DNA of 64,000 bases from Microbacterium enclense (GCF_004022425.1 NZ_RBZY01000004.1:1-64000); one strand, 5' to 3'. Shown: positions 43,454-52,481, numbered from the stretch's first letter. The notes: generated from the letters alone by a model not told the origin. Numbers and translations are program-made.

Positions 43454-44203
43454 GTGAGTTCCGACGAACCGGGCGGCACCCCCGCCGCCCCTCCGAAGCA
43501 GATGGGCGCGGCCTACGGTCTCGGACGCTTCTTCATCGCCCCGCTCGCGCGAGCGATCTATCGCCCCCGCGTGGAGGGGCGTGAGAACGTCCCGCGGACG
43601 GGCCCGGTGATCTTCGCGAGCAACCATCTCTCGTTCATCGACTCCGTCGCCATTCCCGTGGCCTCCCCCCGCCCCGTCCACTTCCTCGCCAAATCGTCCT
43701 ACTTCGAGAAGTGGGCGTCACGGCAGTTCTTCACCGCGATCGGCGCCATCGCGGTCGAGCGCGGTGCCGGGCAAGCCGCTCTCGACGCCCTCGACCAGCA
43801 GCGGGCTCTCCTGGAGGACGGCCGAGCGGTGGCCCTCTACCCTGAGGGCACCCGCTCCCTCGACGGGCGTCTGTACAAGGGCCGCACCGGTGTGGCCTTC
43901 CTTGCTCTGCAGACCGGCGCCCCGGTCGTCCCGGTGGGCCTCATCGGCACCGACAAGGTCATGCCCGTCGGCGCCAAGGTCCCCACCACGAAGGAACGGA
44001 TCACGGTCCGCTTCGGCGAGCCCCTCGATCTGTCCCCGCACGGTCCGGCCTCGTCCGGACGCGCGCGACGCGGCGCGACCGACGAGATCATGGCCGCGAT
44101 CCACGCGCTGAGCGAGCAGGAACTCGCCAACGCCTACAACGAGGTGCCGGCCCAGAATCCGATCGACCGCATCAAGCAGGTCCTCCCGCACGAGCGCATC
44201 TGA
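43454..44203 (+). CDS. plsC: 1-acyl-sn-glycerol-3-phosphate acyltransferase
   Basis: A 249-residue PlsC-family enzyme that acylates lysophosphatidate to phosphatidate in phospholipid synthesis. The NHxxxxD motif is FASNHLSFIDSVA near residues 55-67, the glycerol-phosphate site is LYPEGTRSLDG near 130-140, and VPVGLIGTDK follows near 163. One hydrophobic stretch could associate it with the membrane. The GTG at 43454 is supported by a leaderless -10 element. It is divergent from the FKBP lipoprotein gene and precedes the dha operon by 87 bp, which contains no clear terminator. Confidence 0.9.
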   Translation: MSSDEPGGTPAAPPKQMGAAYGLGRFFIAPLARAIYRPRVEGRENVPRTGPVIFASNHLSFIDSVAIPVASPRPVHFLAKSSYFEKWASRQFFTAIGAIAVERGAGQAALDALDQQRALLEDGRAVALYPEGTRSLDGRLYKGRTGVAFLALQTGAPVVPVGLIGTDKVMPVGAKVPTTKERITVRFGEPLDLSPHGPASSGRARRGATDEIMAAIHALSEQELANAYNEVPAQNPIDRIKQVLPHERI

Positions 44204-44290
44204 GCGCACGCCCTTGACGTGGCGGCCCCTGGCGAGCAGGGTCGGAAGAGGTGGGCCCGAACCCGCCGCAGCCACGACGAGGAGGCACCC

Positions 44291-45286
44291 GTGAAGAAGT
44301 TCGTCAACGACCCGGCAGACGTGCTGGCGGAGGCTCTGCGCGGCATCCACGCCGCTCATCCCGACCTTCGCATCGACACCGAGAACCGCGTCATCCTGCG
44401 GGCCGAACCGACGCGCGACGGCAAGGTCGCGCTCGTCTCGGGCGGCGGATCGGGCCATGAGCCGATGCACGGCGGATTCGTCGGGCGTGGCATGCTCGAC
44501 GCCGCCGCGGCCGGCGAGGTGTTCACCTCCCCCACCCCCGACCAGGTGCTGGCGGCGACCCAGGCCGTGGATTCCGGCGCGGGCGTGCTGCACATCGTGA
44601 AGAACTACACCGGCGATGTGCTGAACTTCGAGATGGCCGTCGAACTCGCCGCCGCCGAGGGCGTACGGGTCGAATCCGTCGTCGTCGCCGATGACGTGGC
44701 CGTGCAGGATTCCACGTGGACGGCGGGGCGCCGCGGGACCGGCACCACCGTGATCCTCGAGAAGATCGTGGGCGCTCTGGCCGAGGAGGGGGCCGACCTC
44801 GACGCGGTCGCCGCCCTCGCCCGCCACGTCGCAGATGCCGGGCGCTCGATGGGCGTGGCCCTCACGAGCTGCACGGTGCCCGCCGTCGGACACCCCACGT
44901 TCGAGCTCCCCGAGGACGAGATGGAGGTGGGCGTCGGCATCCACGGCGAGCCCGGCCGCAGCCGCGTGAAGCTCGCCACCGCTCGGGAGGTCGCGAAGCT
45001 CATGGTCGACCCGATCGTCCACGACTTCGGCGCGCCCGTCGGACCCGCCATCGTGCTGCTGTCGGGTCTCGGCGGCACCCCGCTGATCGAGCAGTACCTG
45101 CTGTACGGCGAGATCGCGCCGCTGTTGGCCGAGGCCGGGGTCGACGTGCAGCGCGTGCTGGTCGGCGACTACATCACGAGCCTCGACATGGCCGGAGCAT
45201 CGCTCACCGTCGTGAAGGCCGACGACGAGTTCCTGCGCCTGTGGGACGCCCCGGTGGTGACCCCCGGCCTCCGGTGGGGCGCATGA
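44291..45286 (+). CDS. dhaK: Dihydroxyacetone kinase, DhaK subunit
   Basis: A 331-residue subunit that binds dihydroxyacetone covalently through a histidine. Signatures are VSGGGSGHEPMHGGFVGRGM near residues 49-68, AAAGEVFTSPTPDQ after it, and the C-terminal VAKLMVDPIVHDF region; the histidine-containing ALTSCTVPAVGHPTFEL segment is near residue 205. The GTG at 44291 has GGAGG 5 nt upstream. Its stop overlaps the dhaL start as ATGA. The linked DhaM shows that this is the PTS-dependent type rather than the ATP-dependent single-chain type. Confidence 0.94.
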   Translation: MKKFVNDPADVLAEALRGIHAAHPDLRIDTENRVILRAEPTRDGKVALVSGGGSGHEPMHGGFVGRGMLDAAAAGEVFTSPTPDQVLAATQAVDSGAGVLHIVKNYTGDVLNFEMAVELAAAEGVRVESVVVADDVAVQDSTWTAGRRGTGTTVILEKIVGALAEEGADLDAVAALARHVADAGRSMGVALTSCTVPAVGHPTFELPEDEMEVGVGIHGEPGRSRVKLATAREVAKLMVDPIVHDFGAPVGPAIVLLSGLGGTPLIEQYLLYGEIAPLLAEAGVDVQRVLVGDYITSLDMAGASLTVVKADDEFLRLWDAPVVTPGLRWGA

Positions 45287-45918
45287 GCGGCGCCGTCTCG
45301 ACCGACGACCTCGTCGCCTGGATCCGGGCGTTCCGGGATGCCGTGCGGGAACACCGCGACGACCTCACGGCCTTGGACTCGGCGATCGGCGACGCCGACC
45401 ACGGGTCGAACATGGCGCGAGGGCTCGATGCCGTCGTGGCGAAGCTGGAGACCACCCCGGCCTCGGCGCCCGACCTGTTCAAGACCGTGGGGATGACCCT
45501 CGTGTCGTCGGTGGGCGGCGCGAGCGGGCCGCTCTACGGCACGTTCTTCCTCCGGATGGGGCCTCCCCTGTCCGACAGCGTGGACGCCGCATCTCTGGGG
45601 GCCGCGCTGCGCGCCGGCGTGGACGGAGTGGTCGCGCGCGGCAAAGCCGAACCCGGCGACAAGACGATGATCGACGCTCAGCTGCCCGCCGTCGCCGCGT
45701 GGGATGACGCGGTCGACGGCGGCGCCGACGCCGCGGACGCGGCGACCGCCGCGGCGGAAGCCGCCGCACGGGGCCGCGACGCCACCGAGCCGCTCGTCGC
45801 CCGCAAGGGACGCGCGAGCTACCTGGGCGAGCGCAGCGCCGGGCACATCGATCCGGGCGCAGCCTCGTCGGCGCTGCTGTTCCAGGCGCTGAGCGACACC
45901 CTGGCGGCCCGCCGGTGA
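45283..45918 (+). CDS. dhaL: Dihydroxyacetone kinase, DhaL subunit
   Basis: A 211-residue ADP-binding subunit that transfers phosphate to the dihydroxyacetone bound to DhaK. The metal-binding aspartates are in LDSAIGDADHGSNMARG near residues 29-45; the nucleotide-binding segment is GGASGPLYGTFF near 80-91, GDKTMIDAQLPAV follows near 125-137, and the end contains ARKGRASYLGERSAGHIDPGA. The ATG is fixed by the ATGA overlap with dhaK, and its stop overlaps the dhaM GTG, so the three subunits are tightly coupled. Confidence 0.94.
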   Translation: MSGAVSTDDLVAWIRAFRDAVREHRDDLTALDSAIGDADHGSNMARGLDAVVAKLETTPASAPDLFKTVGMTLVSSVGGASGPLYGTFFLRMGPPLSDSVDAASLGAALRAGVDGVVARGKAEPGDKTMIDAQLPAVAAWDDAVDGGADAADAATAAAEAAARGRDATEPLVARKGRASYLGERSAGHIDPGAASSALLFQALSDTLAARR

Positions 45919-46637
45919 TCGGAATCGTCGCGGTCTCGCACAGCCGGCCGCTCGCCGAGGCCGCCGTCGACCTCGCGCTGCAGATGGGCGGCGACGAACC
46001 GCCCTCCGTCCGCGTCGCCGCGGGCGGTCCGGACGGGGATCTGGGAACGGATGCCACGGCGATCGCCGAGGCCATCGATGCGGCCGACTCCGGTGAGGGC
46101 GTGCTGGTGCTGATGGATCTGGGCTCGGCTCTGCTGAGTGCGGAGATGGCGCTGGAGTTCAGCGCGGCGCCCGAGCGGGTCGTGCTGAGCCCGGCGCCGT
46201 TCGTCGAGGGTCTTGTGAGCGCGGTCGTGACGGCGGCGGGTGGCGGGGCGCTGGGAGAAGTCGCCGCAGAGGTGGCCCGCGCCGCGGACGCGAAGCGCGC
46301 TCAGCTCGGAGCGACCGAGGCCGTCGCGCCCGCGCCGTCCCCCGCCGCACCGACGGATGACGCCCTCTCGTTCGAGACCACGGTGATCAATCCGTCGGGT
46401 CTGCACGCCCGACCGGCCGCGACCTTCGTCAAAGCGGCGTCCCGCTACGACGCCGACGTCCAGATCGAAGAGGTGGGCGGCGAAGCGCCCGCCGTCTCGG
46501 CCCGCAGTCTGCTGGCGCTCATGGCGCTCGGTGTCCGTCAGGGTGCGCGCGTGCGGGTGAGCGCCTCGGGACCTCAGGCGAAGGACGCCCTCGACGACCT
46601 GCGGTCCCTGATCGACGACGGTTTCGGAGAGGTCTGA
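45915..46637 (+). CDS. dhaM: PTS-dependent dihydroxyacetone kinase phosphotransferase DhaM with HPr domain
   Basis: A 240-residue phosphocarrier. The N-terminal EIIA-like domain (about 1-130) starts IGIVAVSHSRPLAEAAV, with the phosphorylated His at residue 9, and contains VLVLMDLGSALLSAEMALE. A short Ala/Pro linker leads to an HPr domain with INPSGLHARPAATFVKAAS near residues 157-175, active His in HARPA. There is no Enzyme I domain, so phosphate must come from a general EI encoded elsewhere. The GTG overlaps the dhaL stop. The SorC regulator gene ends 12 bp away and is convergent. Confidence 0.92.
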   Translation: MIGIVAVSHSRPLAEAAVDLALQMGGDEPPSVRVAAGGPDGDLGTDATAIAEAIDAADSGEGVLVLMDLGSALLSAEMALEFSAAPERVVLSPAPFVEGLVSAVVTAAGGGALGEVAAEVARAADAKRAQLGATEAVAPAPSPAAPTDDALSFETTVINPSGLHARPAATFVKAASRYDADVQIEEVGGEAPAVSARSLLALMALGVRQGARVRVSASGPQAKDALDDLRSLIDDGFGEV

Positions 46638-46649
46638 CCGCGGCGACGG

Positions 46650-47615
46650 TCAGCGCGTGACGCTGAGGAGGCGGCGGGCGAGGGCTTCCTCGACCACCAG
46701 TTCTGTCACGAGTCCCGCGGCGAGCGCACCGCGCAGGGCGCTCAGCTTCGACAAGCTCGACACGACGCAGAATCGACGCGGGATGCGGCGCACGGTGTCG
46801 AGGTCCGGTCCGCTGGAGCGGGCATTGAGCTCGGGGATGTCGCACGATCCGTCGACGCGATAGAACACGGTCGCGCAGTCGCCGACGACGCCCTCGCGTT
46901 CAATCACCGCACCGTCACGATCGTCGAAGTAGTCGCCGCTGTACACGTGCGAAGGGACCTCGGCGTGCGGGGACCCCAGACCGAACACGAACAGGCCCAC
47001 TCGCTGCTGGATCTCCAGGACCGAGCGCACCGATCGTTCGCGCCACATCGCCTGCTTGGTGCGGGGGTCGTCGAACAGTGCCGGTACCGGGAATTGGTGC
47101 ACCGACGACGACCACGCGGCACCGAGACGAGAGAGGATCTCCCCCGCATACGGGATGCCGGAGGTCCGGAGGTTCGCGGCCCCGTTCATCTGCACGATGT
47201 GGGTGTCGTGCACGTCCTTCGCAGGGACGTGCCGAGCGATCGCCGAGAGGGTGGACCCCCACGCGATCCCGATCGTCATCGACGACTCGATGCGCTCGAC
47301 GAGGATGCGCGCCGCGGTCAGCGCCGTGCGCTCGAGGCGCTCCGCCTCGGACGTGCGCGCGGGGGTCGGGACGACGTGCGCGGTGATGCCGAAACGATCG
47401 GAGATGCGCTGCGCCATCTGTCCGCGCGCGTCATCGGGCGAGCTGATCGAGATGGTCACGAGCCCGACGTCGCGAGCGTGCTGGAGCAGCCGGGAGACGG
47501 ACGACCGGGATACCCGCATCTCGTGGGCGATGGCATCCATCGTGAGGTCCTGCATGTAGTACAGCTGCGCCGCGCGCAGCGCGTCTCGGGAACGTTCCTC
47601 CGTTTGCGTCGTCAT
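46650..47615 (-). CDS. SorC-family transcriptional regulator
   Basis: A 321-residue regulator with an N-terminal helix-turn-helix (LTMDAIAHEMRVSRSSVSRLLQHARDVG near residues 24-51, in two segments) and a C-terminal sugar-phosphate-binding SorC domain (SMTIGIAWGSTLSAI near 112, GLGSP near 210 and a final DLDTVRRIPRRFCVVSS). Members of this family respond to phosphorylated sugars or polyols. It is divergent from glpD and convergent with dhaM, so control of glycerol and dihydroxyacetone use is inferred. GAGGGAG precedes the ATG. A 17-3-17 palindrome lies 26 bp upstream. Confidence 0.9.
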   Translation of the reverse strand: MTTQTEERSRDALRAAQLYYMQDLTMDAIAHEMRVSRSSVSRLLQHARDVGLVTISISSPDDARGQMAQRISDRFGITAHVVPTPARTSEAERLERTALTAARILVERIESSMTIGIAWGSTLSAIARHVPAKDVHDTHIVQMNGAANLRTSGIPYAGEILSRLGAAWSSSVHQFPVPALFDDPRTKQAMWRERSVRSVLEIQQRVGLFVFGLGSPHAEVPSHVYSGDYFDDRDGAVIEREGVVGDCATVFYRVDGSCDIPELNARSSGPDLDTVRRIPRRFCVVSSLSKLSALRGALAAGLVTELVVEEALARRLLSVTR

Positions 47616-47641
47616 CGTCTCCCTCTCGTCGCTTGCCTATT

Positions 47642-47678
47642 CTGCACGTTTGTTCAAGGGGCTTGCAACAACGTGCAG
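47642..47678. promoter_or_regulatory. Probable operator of the SorC regulator (17-3-17 palindrome)
   Basis: Left half CTGCACGTTTGTTCAAG (47642-47658), centre GGG, right half CTTGCAACAACGTGCAG (47662-47678). The outer nine bases and inner four bases match perfectly on both sides. It lies between the divergent regulator gene and glpD. A possible glpD promoter, TTGCAA (47663-47668), 17 bp, CATCCT, overlaps it, so a bound regulator would block or modulate glpD. Confidence 0.75.
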
Positions 47679-47722
47679 TGGCGCGCATCCTCGTTGTACC
47701 TCAACGAAAGGTCGCAGTCGAC

Positions 47723-49441
47723 ATGTCGTCCCCCTCTTCTTCGCTCCGCGCCGACGTCCAGGCGCTCCGTGACGCCGAAGACCTCGACGTCCTCATCATC
47801 GGAGGGGGCATCAACGGCCTCGCCACCCTCCGCGACCTCGCCCTCCAGGGCGTGAAGGTCGCACTCGTCGAGCGCGGCGACTTCGTCTCGGGCGCATCCT
47901 CGGCGTCCAGCCACATGGTGCACGGTGGCATCCGCTACCTCGAGAACGGCGAGTTCCGTCTCGTGAAGGAGGCGGTCACCGAGCGCAACGACCTGCTCAA
48001 AACGGCTCCGCACTACGTCAAGCCGCTCGAGACCACGATCCCGATCTACAAGACGTTCTCGGGCATTCTCTCGGCCCCCTTCCGCCTTCTCGTCACCCAC
48101 GGTCGCGGCAAGCCCAGCGAGCGCGGCGCGCTGCTGATCAAGGTCGGTCTCATCATGTACGACACCTTCTCGCGCGACGGCGGCACCGTCCCGCGGCACA
48201 AGTTCTTCGGGAAGAAGAAGTCGCTGGCCGACCTCCCCCGCCTGAACCCCGACCTCGCCTACACCGCGACCTACTTCGACGCCTCAATGCACGATCCCGA
48301 GCGCATCGCCCTCGACGTGCTGCACGACGGCATCATCGCCGGCGGCGGACGCACCCAGGCCGTCAACTACGTCTCGGCCGTGGGCGCCGATGAGAACGGC
48401 GTGCGCGTGCGTGACGAGGTCTCCGGCGAGGAGTTCTCGGTCACGGCCAAGGTCATCCTGAACACCTCCGGCCCCTGGACCGACCTCACAAATTGCGCCA
48501 TGGGACTGCCGACGGAGTTCATGGGGGGAACCAAGGGTTCGCACATCGTCCTCGACAACCCGGAGTTGCTCGCGGCGACCGGCGGACGAGAGATCTTCTT
48601 CGAGCACTCCGACGGTCGCATCGTGCTGATCTACCCGCTCAAGGACCGCGTCCTCGTCGGTACCACGGATATCGACGCCGACCCGGGTCAGCCGGTGGTC
48701 TGCACGGACGACGAGATCGAGTACTTCTTCGACCTCATCGGCGCCGTCTTCCCGACGGTCGCGGTCGAACGGTCGCAGATCGTGTACACGTTCTCCGGCA
48801 TCCGTCCGCTGCCCCGACACGACGACACGGCGCCGGGCTTCGTCTCCCGCGACTACCGCATCGTCGAGAACGAGATCGGCGGCACCCCGGCCATGAGCCT
48901 CGTGGGCGGCAAGTGGACCACGTTCCGCGCCCTCGCCGAGCACCTCAGCATGAAGACGCTGCAGCGGCTGCGCCGCCCCCACCGCGTCAGCACGCAGGGC
49001 CTCCCCATCGGCGGCGGCAAGGCGTTCCCCACCTCGCCTGAAGAGCGTCGCCGCTGGGTGGCCGCGCGCACGAATGCCCACCCGGCCGCCGTCGTGGATG
49101 CCATGCTCGAGCGCTACGGCACGCGCGCCGACGCGATCCTCGACGTCCTGCCCGCCGAGCCGACCGCGCTCGAGCACGCTCCCGGTTACTACCGCGAAGA
49201 GCTCGTTTGGATCGCCGAGAACGAGCAGGTCGTGCACCTCATCGACGTGCTCCTGCGCCGGACGCACCTCGCCTTCGTGGGAGGGATGACCGAGCGCACT
49301 CTCCGCGAGGTCGCTGACACCGTCGCGGCTCCGCTCGGGTGGGACGCGGCGCGCGTGGACGAGGAGATCGCCGCCGCCACAGAGACGCTGCGCACGGCGC
49401 ACCGGGTGGATCTCGCCGAGGCCGGCGTGGCCCGAATCTGA
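47723..49441 (+). CDS. glpD: Aerobic glycerol-3-phosphate dehydrogenase
   Basis: A 572-residue FAD-dependent membrane-associated enzyme that oxidises glycerol 3-phosphate to dihydroxyacetone phosphate and feeds electrons to the quinone pool. The FAD-binding motif LDVLIIGGGINGLATLRDLAL lies near residues 21-41, shown here as two adjoining parts, followed by SGASSASSHMVHGGIRYLE near 58-76. PIYKTFSG, TSGPWTD and GTTDIDADP follow, and the C-terminal DAO_C domain is complete. The ATG at 47723 has GAAAGG upstream at a rather long spacing. It opens the glpDFK run. Confidence 0.95.
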   Translation: MSSPSSSLRADVQALRDAEDLDVLIIGGGINGLATLRDLALQGVKVALVERGDFVSGASSASSHMVHGGIRYLENGEFRLVKEAVTERNDLLKTAPHYVKPLETTIPIYKTFSGILSAPFRLLVTHGRGKPSERGALLIKVGLIMYDTFSRDGGTVPRHKFFGKKKSLADLPRLNPDLAYTATYFDASMHDPERIALDVLHDGIIAGGGRTQAVNYVSAVGADENGVRVRDEVSGEEFSVTAKVILNTSGPWTDLTNCAMGLPTEFMGGTKGSHIVLDNPELLAATGGREIFFEHSDGRIVLIYPLKDRVLVGTTDIDADPGQPVVCTDDEIEYFFDLIGAVFPTVAVERSQIVYTFSGIRPLPRHDDTAPGFVSRDYRIVENEIGGTPAMSLVGGKWTTFRALAEHLSMKTLQRLRRPHRVSTQGLPIGGGKAFPTSPEERRRWVAARTNAHPAAVVDAMLERYGTRADAILDVLPAEPTALEHAPGYYREELVWIAENEQVVHLIDVLLRRTHLAFVGGMTERTLREVADTVAAPLGWDAARVDEEIAAATETLRTAHRVDLAEAGVARI

Positions 49442-49446
49442 GAGAA

Positions 49447-49480
49447 CGTGCGGGCGCGCCTTCTGTTGCGCGCCCGCACG
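49447..49480 (+). terminator. Hairpin between glpD and glpF
   Basis: CGTGCGGGCGCGC (49447-49459) pairs perfectly with GCGCGCCCGCACG (49468-49480) around an 8-nt loop, 5 bp past the glpD stop. No U-tract follows. It may terminate part of the transcripts or protect the glpD 3' end. Confidence 0.6.
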
Positions 49481-49561
49481 GCGGCCATACATTCGGGGTA
49501 ACCGAGCCGCGAAACGTCCGAGCCGATGGCGGCCGGGCACAACAGAAAGGTCGATGACGAC

Positions 49562-50320
49562 ATGCAAGAAGTGAATCTGGGGCTGTACTTCCTCTCGGAG
49601 GTCGTCGGCACCGCCATGCTGATCCTGCTGGGTTGTGGCGTGGTCGCCAACGTGGCGCTGGCCAAGACCAAGGGCAATGCCGGTGGATTCCTGATGGTGA
49701 ACTGGGGATGGGGCCTCGCGGTCTTCGCCGGTGTCATCGTCTCCGCCTACTCCGGTGCGCAGCTGAACCCGGCCGTGTCCATCGGACTCCTGGTCCACGG
49801 CGACATCTCGATCGCACAGTTCTTCGTGGCCGTCGCCGCGCAGCTGATCGGCGCCATCATCGGTGCCGTGCTCGCGTGGGCGTCGTACAAGCAGCACTTC
49901 GACGATGAGCCGGACCCCGCCGCCAAGCTCGGCGTTTTCTCGACGGGACCGGCGATCCGTTCCTACGGCTTCAACTTCCTCACCGAGGTCATCGCGACCT
50001 TCGTCCTGGTGTTCGTCATCTTCGGCTTCCGCGACTACGGTGTCGCCGACATCGGCGTCCCGGGCGGCATCGGTGGCCTCGCCGCCGTCCCGGTGGCCCT
50101 GCTCGTGGTCGGTATCGGCGCCTCCCTCGGTGGCCCGACCGGGTACGCGATCAACCCCGCCCGTGACCTCGGACCCCGCATCGCGCACGCCCTCCTGCCG
50201 ATCAAGGGCAAGGGTTCCAGCGACTGGGGCTATTCGTGGGTCCCCGTCGCCGGCCCCCTGGTCGGAGGCGCGCTCGCCGGGCTGCTGGCCCCCGTGCTCC
50301 TGGGCTTCGTCGCCGCCTGA
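49562..50320 (+). CDS. glpF: Glycerol uptake facilitator (aquaglyceroporin)
   Basis: A 252-residue MIP-family channel for glycerol entry. Six membrane helices and both half-helix motifs are seen: GAQLNPAVSIG near residue 66 and GYAINPARDLGPR near 197. The Asp after the second NPA (NPARD) is the residue typical of glycerol facilitators rather than water channels. The ATG at 49562 is preferred; AGAAAGG lies about 11 nt upstream, a leader resembling that of glpD, and the alternative at 49526 adds a polar stretch. It is flanked by glpD and glpK with a hairpin on each side. Confidence 0.94.
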   Translation: MQEVNLGLYFLSEVVGTAMLILLGCGVVANVALAKTKGNAGGFLMVNWGWGLAVFAGVIVSAYSGAQLNPAVSIGLLVHGDISIAQFFVAVAAQLIGAIIGAVLAWASYKQHFDDEPDPAAKLGVFSTGPAIRSYGFNFLTEVIATFVLVFVIFGFRDYGVADIGVPGGIGGLAAVPVALLVVGIGASLGGPTGYAINPARDLGPRIAHALLPIKGKGSSDWGYSWVPVAGPLVGGALAGLLAPVLLGFVAA

Positions 50321-50330
50321 TCCCCGGCGG

Positions 50331-50349
50331 GGGCGTCGCACCGACGCCC
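50331..50349 (+). terminator. Hairpin between glpF and glpK
   Basis: GGGCGTCG (50331-50338) pairs perfectly with CGACGCCC (50342-50349) around a 3-nt loop, 10 bp past the glpF stop. It might separate glpK expression from glpF or stabilise the message end. Confidence 0.5.
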
Positions 50350-50408
50350 TCGCCCCTCCCTCCGTTCCCCTCCGATCCACCTCAACCCACTGACAAAGGA
50401 GTCCATCC

Positions 50409-51920
50409 ATGGCCGACTACGTCCTCGCCATCGACCAGGGCACGACCTCGACGCGCGCGATGATCTTCAACAAGTCCGGCGGCGTCGTCTCCGTCGGACA
50501 GAAGGAGCACGAGCAGATCTTCCCCAAGGCCGGGTGGGTCGAGCACGACCCGCTGGAGATCTGGCGCAACACGCAGGAAGTGATCGGTCTGGCCCTCAGC
50601 CGCGCCGACATCACCCGCCACGACATCGCCGCGGTCGGCATCACCAACCAGCGCGAGACCGCCGTGGTCTGGGACAAGAACTCGGGCAAGCCGGTCTACA
50701 ACGCCATCGTGTGGCAGGACACGCGCACGCAGTCGATCGTCGACCGCCTCGCCGATGGCGACACCGAGCGCTACAAGAGCATCGTGGGCCTGCCGCTGGC
50801 GACGTACTTCTCGGGCACGAAGATCGTGTGGATCCTTGAGAACGTCGACGGTGCGCGCGAGAAGGCCGAGGCCGGCGACCTGCTGTTCGGCACCACCGAC
50901 ACCTGGGTGCTGTGGAACCTCACCGGCGGTATCGACGGTGGCGTCCACGCGACCGACGTCACCAACGCCAGCCGCACGCTCTTCATGGACCTCGAGACGC
51001 TCGAGTGGCGCGACGACATCCTCGCCGACTTCGGTGTGCCCAAGTCGATGCTCCCCCAGATCCGCTCCTCCTCCGAGGTGTACGGAACCGTCGAGTCGTC
51101 CTCGCTCCTGCGCGAGACCCCCGTGGCCGGCATCCTCGGCGACCAGCAGGCGGCCACGTTCGGTCAGGCCGCCTTCGACCCGGGTGAGAGCAAGAACACC
51201 TACGGCACCGGCAACTTCCTCATCTTCCAGACGGGTGAGGAGATCGTCCACTCCAAGAACGGCCTGCTGACGACCCTCGGGTACAAGCTCGGCGACCAGC
51301 CGGCGCGTTACGCTCTCGAGGGCTCGATCGCCGTGACCGGTTCGCTCATCCAGTGGCTGCGCGACCAGCTCGGCATCATCTCCTCGGCCCCTGAGGTCGA
51401 GGCCCTGGCGCGCACCGTCGACGACAACGGCGGCGTGTACTTCGTGCCGGCGTTCTCGGGCCTGTTCGCTCCGTACTGGCGTCCCGACGCCCGTGGCGCG
51501 ATCGTCGGCATGACGCGGTTCGTCAACAAGGGGCACATCGCCCGCGCTGCTCTGGAGGCCACCGCCTTCCAGACCCGTGAAGTCCTCGAGGCCGTCAACG
51601 CCGACTCGGGCGTCGACCTCACCGAGCTCAAGGTCGACGGCGGGATGACCGCGAACGATGAGCTGATGCAGTTCCAGGCCGACATCCTCGGTGTGCCGGT
51701 CGTCCGTCCCGTCGTCGCCGAGACCACCGCGCTCGGCGCGGCGTACGCGGCCGGCCTCGCGGTTGGCTTCTGGGACAACCTCGATGACCTCCGCGCCAAC
51801 TGGCAGGAGGACAACCGCTGGGAGCCCGACATGGACTCCGACGAGCGCGACCGCGAGCTGCGCCTGTGGAAGAAGGCCGTGACCAAGTCGATGGACTGGG
51901 TCGACGAGGACGTGCGCTGA
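50409..51920 (+). CDS. glpK: Glycerol kinase
   Basis: A 503-residue FGGY-family kinase that traps glycerol as glycerol 3-phosphate. Signatures are [15 protein letters not shown] near residues 6-20, the FGGY signature-1 region [10 protein letters not shown] near 98-107, [13 protein letters not shown] near 240 and a C-terminal [25 protein letters not shown], given here as its first part. The ATG at 50409 has AAAGGAG 8 nt upstream, the best ribosome binding site of the three glp genes. Its product is the substrate of GlpD. A strong bidirectional hairpin follows. Confidence 0.97.
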   Translation: MADYVLAIDQGTTSTRAMIFNKSGGVVSVGQKEHEQIFPKAGWVEHDPLEIWRNTQEVIGLALSRADITRHDIAAVGITNQRETAVVWDKNSGKPVYNAIVWQDTRTQSIVDRLADGDTERYKSIVGLPLATYFSGTKIVWILENVDGAREKAEAGDLLFGTTDTWVLWNLTGGIDGGVHATDVTNASRTLFMDLETLEWRDDILADFGVPKSMLPQIRSSSEVYGTVESSSLLRETPVAGILGDQQAATFGQAAFDPGESKNTYGTGNFLIFQTGEEIVHSKNGLLTTLGYKLGDQPARYALEGSIAVTGSLIQWLRDQLGIISSAPEVEALARTVDDNGGVYFVPAFSGLFAPYWRPDARGAIVGMTRFVNKGHIARAALEATAFQTREVLEAVNADSGVDLTELKVDGGMTANDELMQFQADILGVPVVRPVVAETTALGAAYAAGLAVGFWDNLDDLRANWQEDNRWEPDMDSDERDRELRLWKKAVTKSMDWVDEDVR

Positions 51921-51934
51921 GCGCTCCCCTCAGA

Positions 51935-51971
51935 ACGGAACCCCGTCGGCTTCGCGCCGGCGGGGTTCCGT
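51935..51971. terminator. Bidirectional terminator between glpK and the OsmC gene
   Basis: ACGGAACCCCG (51935-51945) pairs perfectly with CGGGGTTCCGT (51961-51971); the loop contains a further CGGC/GCCG stem around TTCGC. It lies between convergent genes, 14 bp past the glpK stop. Confidence 0.75.
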
Positions 51972-51998
51972 CGTCTGCGGCCCTGCGACGGCGACGCG

Positions 51999-52469
51999 TC
52001 AGGCCGCTATGACCACCGGCTCGTGCCGCACCGGGAAGTTGACCGAGTTTGCGATGAAGCACCATTCGCGCGCCTGGCGATGCGCCGCGATCGCGGCCTC
52101 CACCATGGACTCCTCCGCCACCACGACCTGTGGGCGCAGCAGGACATCCGTGAACGCGCCCCCACCCTTGCCGTCCTCGACGAGCGTTCCGCTGGCATCG
52201 TCTCGGTAGGACACCACGACCACGTCCGTCTTCACGCACGCGTACAGGTACGACAGCAGGTGACATTCGCTCAGAGCGGCCAACAGCAACTCCTCGGGGT
52301 TCCACTTGGCGGGATCACCCCGGAACGGCGTGTCCGCCGACGCCTCGAGCAGGGGCTTGCCGTCGACCACGAGCGAGACCGATCGGTCGTAGTCGCGGTA
52401 CCCGCTCGTGCCGGTCCCCCGGTCTCCGGTCCACGTGGCCTGCAAGCGGTACTGGTGCTCTCCGATCAT
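51999..52469 (-). CDS. OsmC family protein
   Basis: A 156-residue member of the OsmC/Ohr superfamily, thiol peroxidases that reduce organic hydroperoxides. The first redox Cys is in LLAALSECHLLSYLYAC near residues 64-80, where a second Cys lies eight residues on; the later Cys sits in REWCFIANSVNFPV near 134-147. A YDRSVSLVVDGKPLL start and the FRGDPAKWNPEELL segment match the YhfA-like branch. The ATG at 52469 follows CAGGAT by 6 nt. It is divergent from the asparaginase gene. Confidence 0.88.
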   Translation of the reverse strand: MIGEHQYRLQATWTGDRGTGTSGYRDYDRSVSLVVDGKPLLEASADTPFRGDPAKWNPEELLLAALSECHLLSYLYACVKTDVVVVSYRDDASGTLVEDGKGGGAFTDVLLRPQVVVAEESMVEAAIAAHRQAREWCFIANSVNFPVRHEPVVIAA

Positions 52470-52475
52470 GGTTCC

Positions 52476-52481
52476 ATCCTG
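52476..52481 (-). promoter_or_regulatory. Possible -10 element CAGGAT of the OsmC gene
   Basis: On the minus strand CAGGAT, 6 nt, then ATG at 52469. The first base differs from TANNNT. Confidence 0.5.
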
